Assembly (NCBI GenBank): GCA_902803035.1
Contig: CADCON010000126.1
Coordinates: 1-5,810 of the forward strand
Source: an uncultured Ruminococcus sp.
GTDB lineage: Bacteria > Bacillota > Clostridia > Oscillospirales > Acutalibacteraceae
Direction of reading: 5' to 3'
DNA: 5,810 nucleotides
A program made the position numbers and the translations under genes. The notes below the pieces were generated by a model, which ran no database searches, was not told the DNA's origin, and was given only the letters and a program-made list of their open reading frames with translations. Of this stretch, positions 4,850 through 5,810 are shown one piece after another (the stretch's first letter is position 1; each line of letters starts with the position of its first letter).

Positions 4850-5810
4850 TTTTCACGCTGCGGAGAACCGACGCGCTGATGAAGCAGAACACCACGATGG
4901 TCAGCAGCATCACGCCCCACGAAAGCAGCAGATTGCCAGCCGAATGGGCGTAGAGCGGATTCCTGTTGAGTTCATACGCCTGCTGAAGGAGATTCTCGTC
5001 ATTGTACTTGAGCGAAAGCCCGTTCATGAGAACGCCGTTGAGATCGGCGGTGTTGCTGAATGCCTGCATTCCCCAGCGGCTGACACAGATCCACGACAGC
5101 ACCTCGGTGACGCCCTGCAGCTTGAAGAGAATGCCGGAGAAGAGGAGCTGCGGAATGAGGATAATAGGGGCGAAAACCATTGCGCGGTCGGTATTCCGGA
5201 CCAGCGAGGAAACCAGCAGACCGAGGGAGGAAGCGGACACCGTGACCAGCACGAGGGTGATCATCATCTCGATGACGGAATTGTCAAAGAAGACGCCCTT
5301 ATCCGGCTTGCCGATTGTGAACACGAACACCGTCAGCATCAGACCGCACTGAACGACAGCCAGCAGCGTCTGCACCGCGAGCTTGGAACAGATATAGGAG
5401 CTGAGCCGCACATCGGACATATATTCGCGCCGCACGATATTGCGTTCCTTGCAGACCTCCTGGATGGAATTCATCAGACCCACCCAGATGCCGGCGCAGG
5501 ACAGGCAGAAGAGCATGGACTGCGCGTCGAAATAGGATTTGAAGGTATTCTCCACCGTGACGAAGGAGAAGAGATAAGCGATCAGCGGACCCTGCAGCAG
5601 GAAGAAGAGCAGGCGGGTCTTGTCGTTCCAGATGAGGTTGATATATCTCTGGGAAAGCACGTTGAACTGATGGAAGAAGGACTTGTGATTTTCCTTTTTG
5701 AGCTTCTTTTTCCGTTCCTTTTTCTGCAGCGAGGTCATAGGCGGCTGTTTCAGCTCGCCGATGGTCTGCACCTTGTTGTAGGGGGAGGCGTTGAATTTCT
5801 CCTCCCAGCC
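4836..5810 (-). CDS. ABCG-like ABC transporter, C-terminal permease part (5' end outside window)
   Basis: The frame is open to the window edge, so these 324 residues are the C-terminal part of a larger protein. The visible part starts GWEEKFNASPYNKV, then a very basic linker (about 29-43, QKKERKKKLKKENHK), then an ABC2 membrane domain with six predicted helices near 67-84, 99-116, 148-166, 182-203, 210-229 and 294-316. Between helices 2 and 3 the segment NSIQEVCKERNIVRREYMSD, followed by the SSY segment, matches the ABCG/White-type 'E...KE......Y..S' region. A large loop (about 230-290) separates helices 5 and 6, as in ABCG proteins. In this family the ATPase precedes the permease on the same chain, sometimes after FHA domains; neither is visible here. 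The substrate is unknown. A GTG at 5771 is an internal codon, not the start. The overlap with the kinase gene suggests a functional pair. Confidence 0.88.
   Translation of the reverse strand, partial: GWEEKFNASPYNKVQTIGELKQPPMTSLQKKERKKKLKKENHKSFFHQFNVLSQRYINLIWNDKTRLLFFLLQGPLIAYLFSFVTVENTFKSYFDAQSMLFCLSCAGIWVGLMNSIQEVCKERNIVRREYMSDVRLSSYICSKLAVQTLLAVVQCGLMLTVFVFTIGKPDKGVFFDNSVIEMMITLVLVTVSASSLGLLVSSLVRNTDRAMVFAPIILIPQLLFSGILFKLQGVTEVLSWICVSRWGMQAFSNTADLNGVLMNGLSLKYNDENLLQQAYELNRNPLYAHSAGNLLLSWGVMLLTIVVFCFISASVLRSVKNDKR

Overview
This 5.8 kb window reads as chromosomal DNA from a gut-type Clostridia bacterium, probably of the Oscillospiraceae/Ruminococcaceae group. That placement is inferred from four things: moderately high GC with GC-ending codons, Gram-positive envelope proteins (NlpC/P60 with a cell-wall-binding repeat, a Thr-rich linker and a PG_binding_1 domain), AGGAG-type ribosome sites, and a compound palindromic intergenic repeat of a kind familiar from gut Clostridia. 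All convincing genes are on the minus strand, so transcription runs from high to low coordinates.

Layout in the direction of transcription. (1) 5810-4836: the C-terminal part of an ABCG-like ABC transporter; six membrane helices are visible and the ATPase half lies outside the window. (2) 4849-4043: a soluble Hanks-type Ser/Thr protein kinase whose start overlaps the transporter stop by 14 bp. A short GC stem with seven T's follows it. (3) 4012-3763: a non-coding stretch with a tandem 7-bp repeat, a triple-hairpin palindromic repeat and a TATAAT-like promoter element. (4) 3660-3049: a single-pass membrane protein of unknown family. (5) 2990-1443: a secreted NlpC/P60 cell-wall protein with a roughly 130-residue Thr-rich linker. 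(6) 1359-385: a membrane-anchored alpha/beta hydrolase, preceded by a hairpin with a competing alternative and followed by a strong terminator (363-320). (7) 153 to the window edge: the first 51 residues of a TIR-domain protein with its own good promoter and ribosome site.

Three modules emerge. The transporter-kinase pair looks like a phospho-regulated exporter, comparable in arrangement to the mycobacterial PknF/Rv1747 pair. Genes 4-6 may form an envelope transcription unit ending at the 363-320 terminator. The TIR gene is transcriptionally separate and may start a defence or NAD-metabolising locus that continues beyond position 1. Several plus-strand open frames, and the minus-strand frame through the palindromic repeat, are judged to be shadows.
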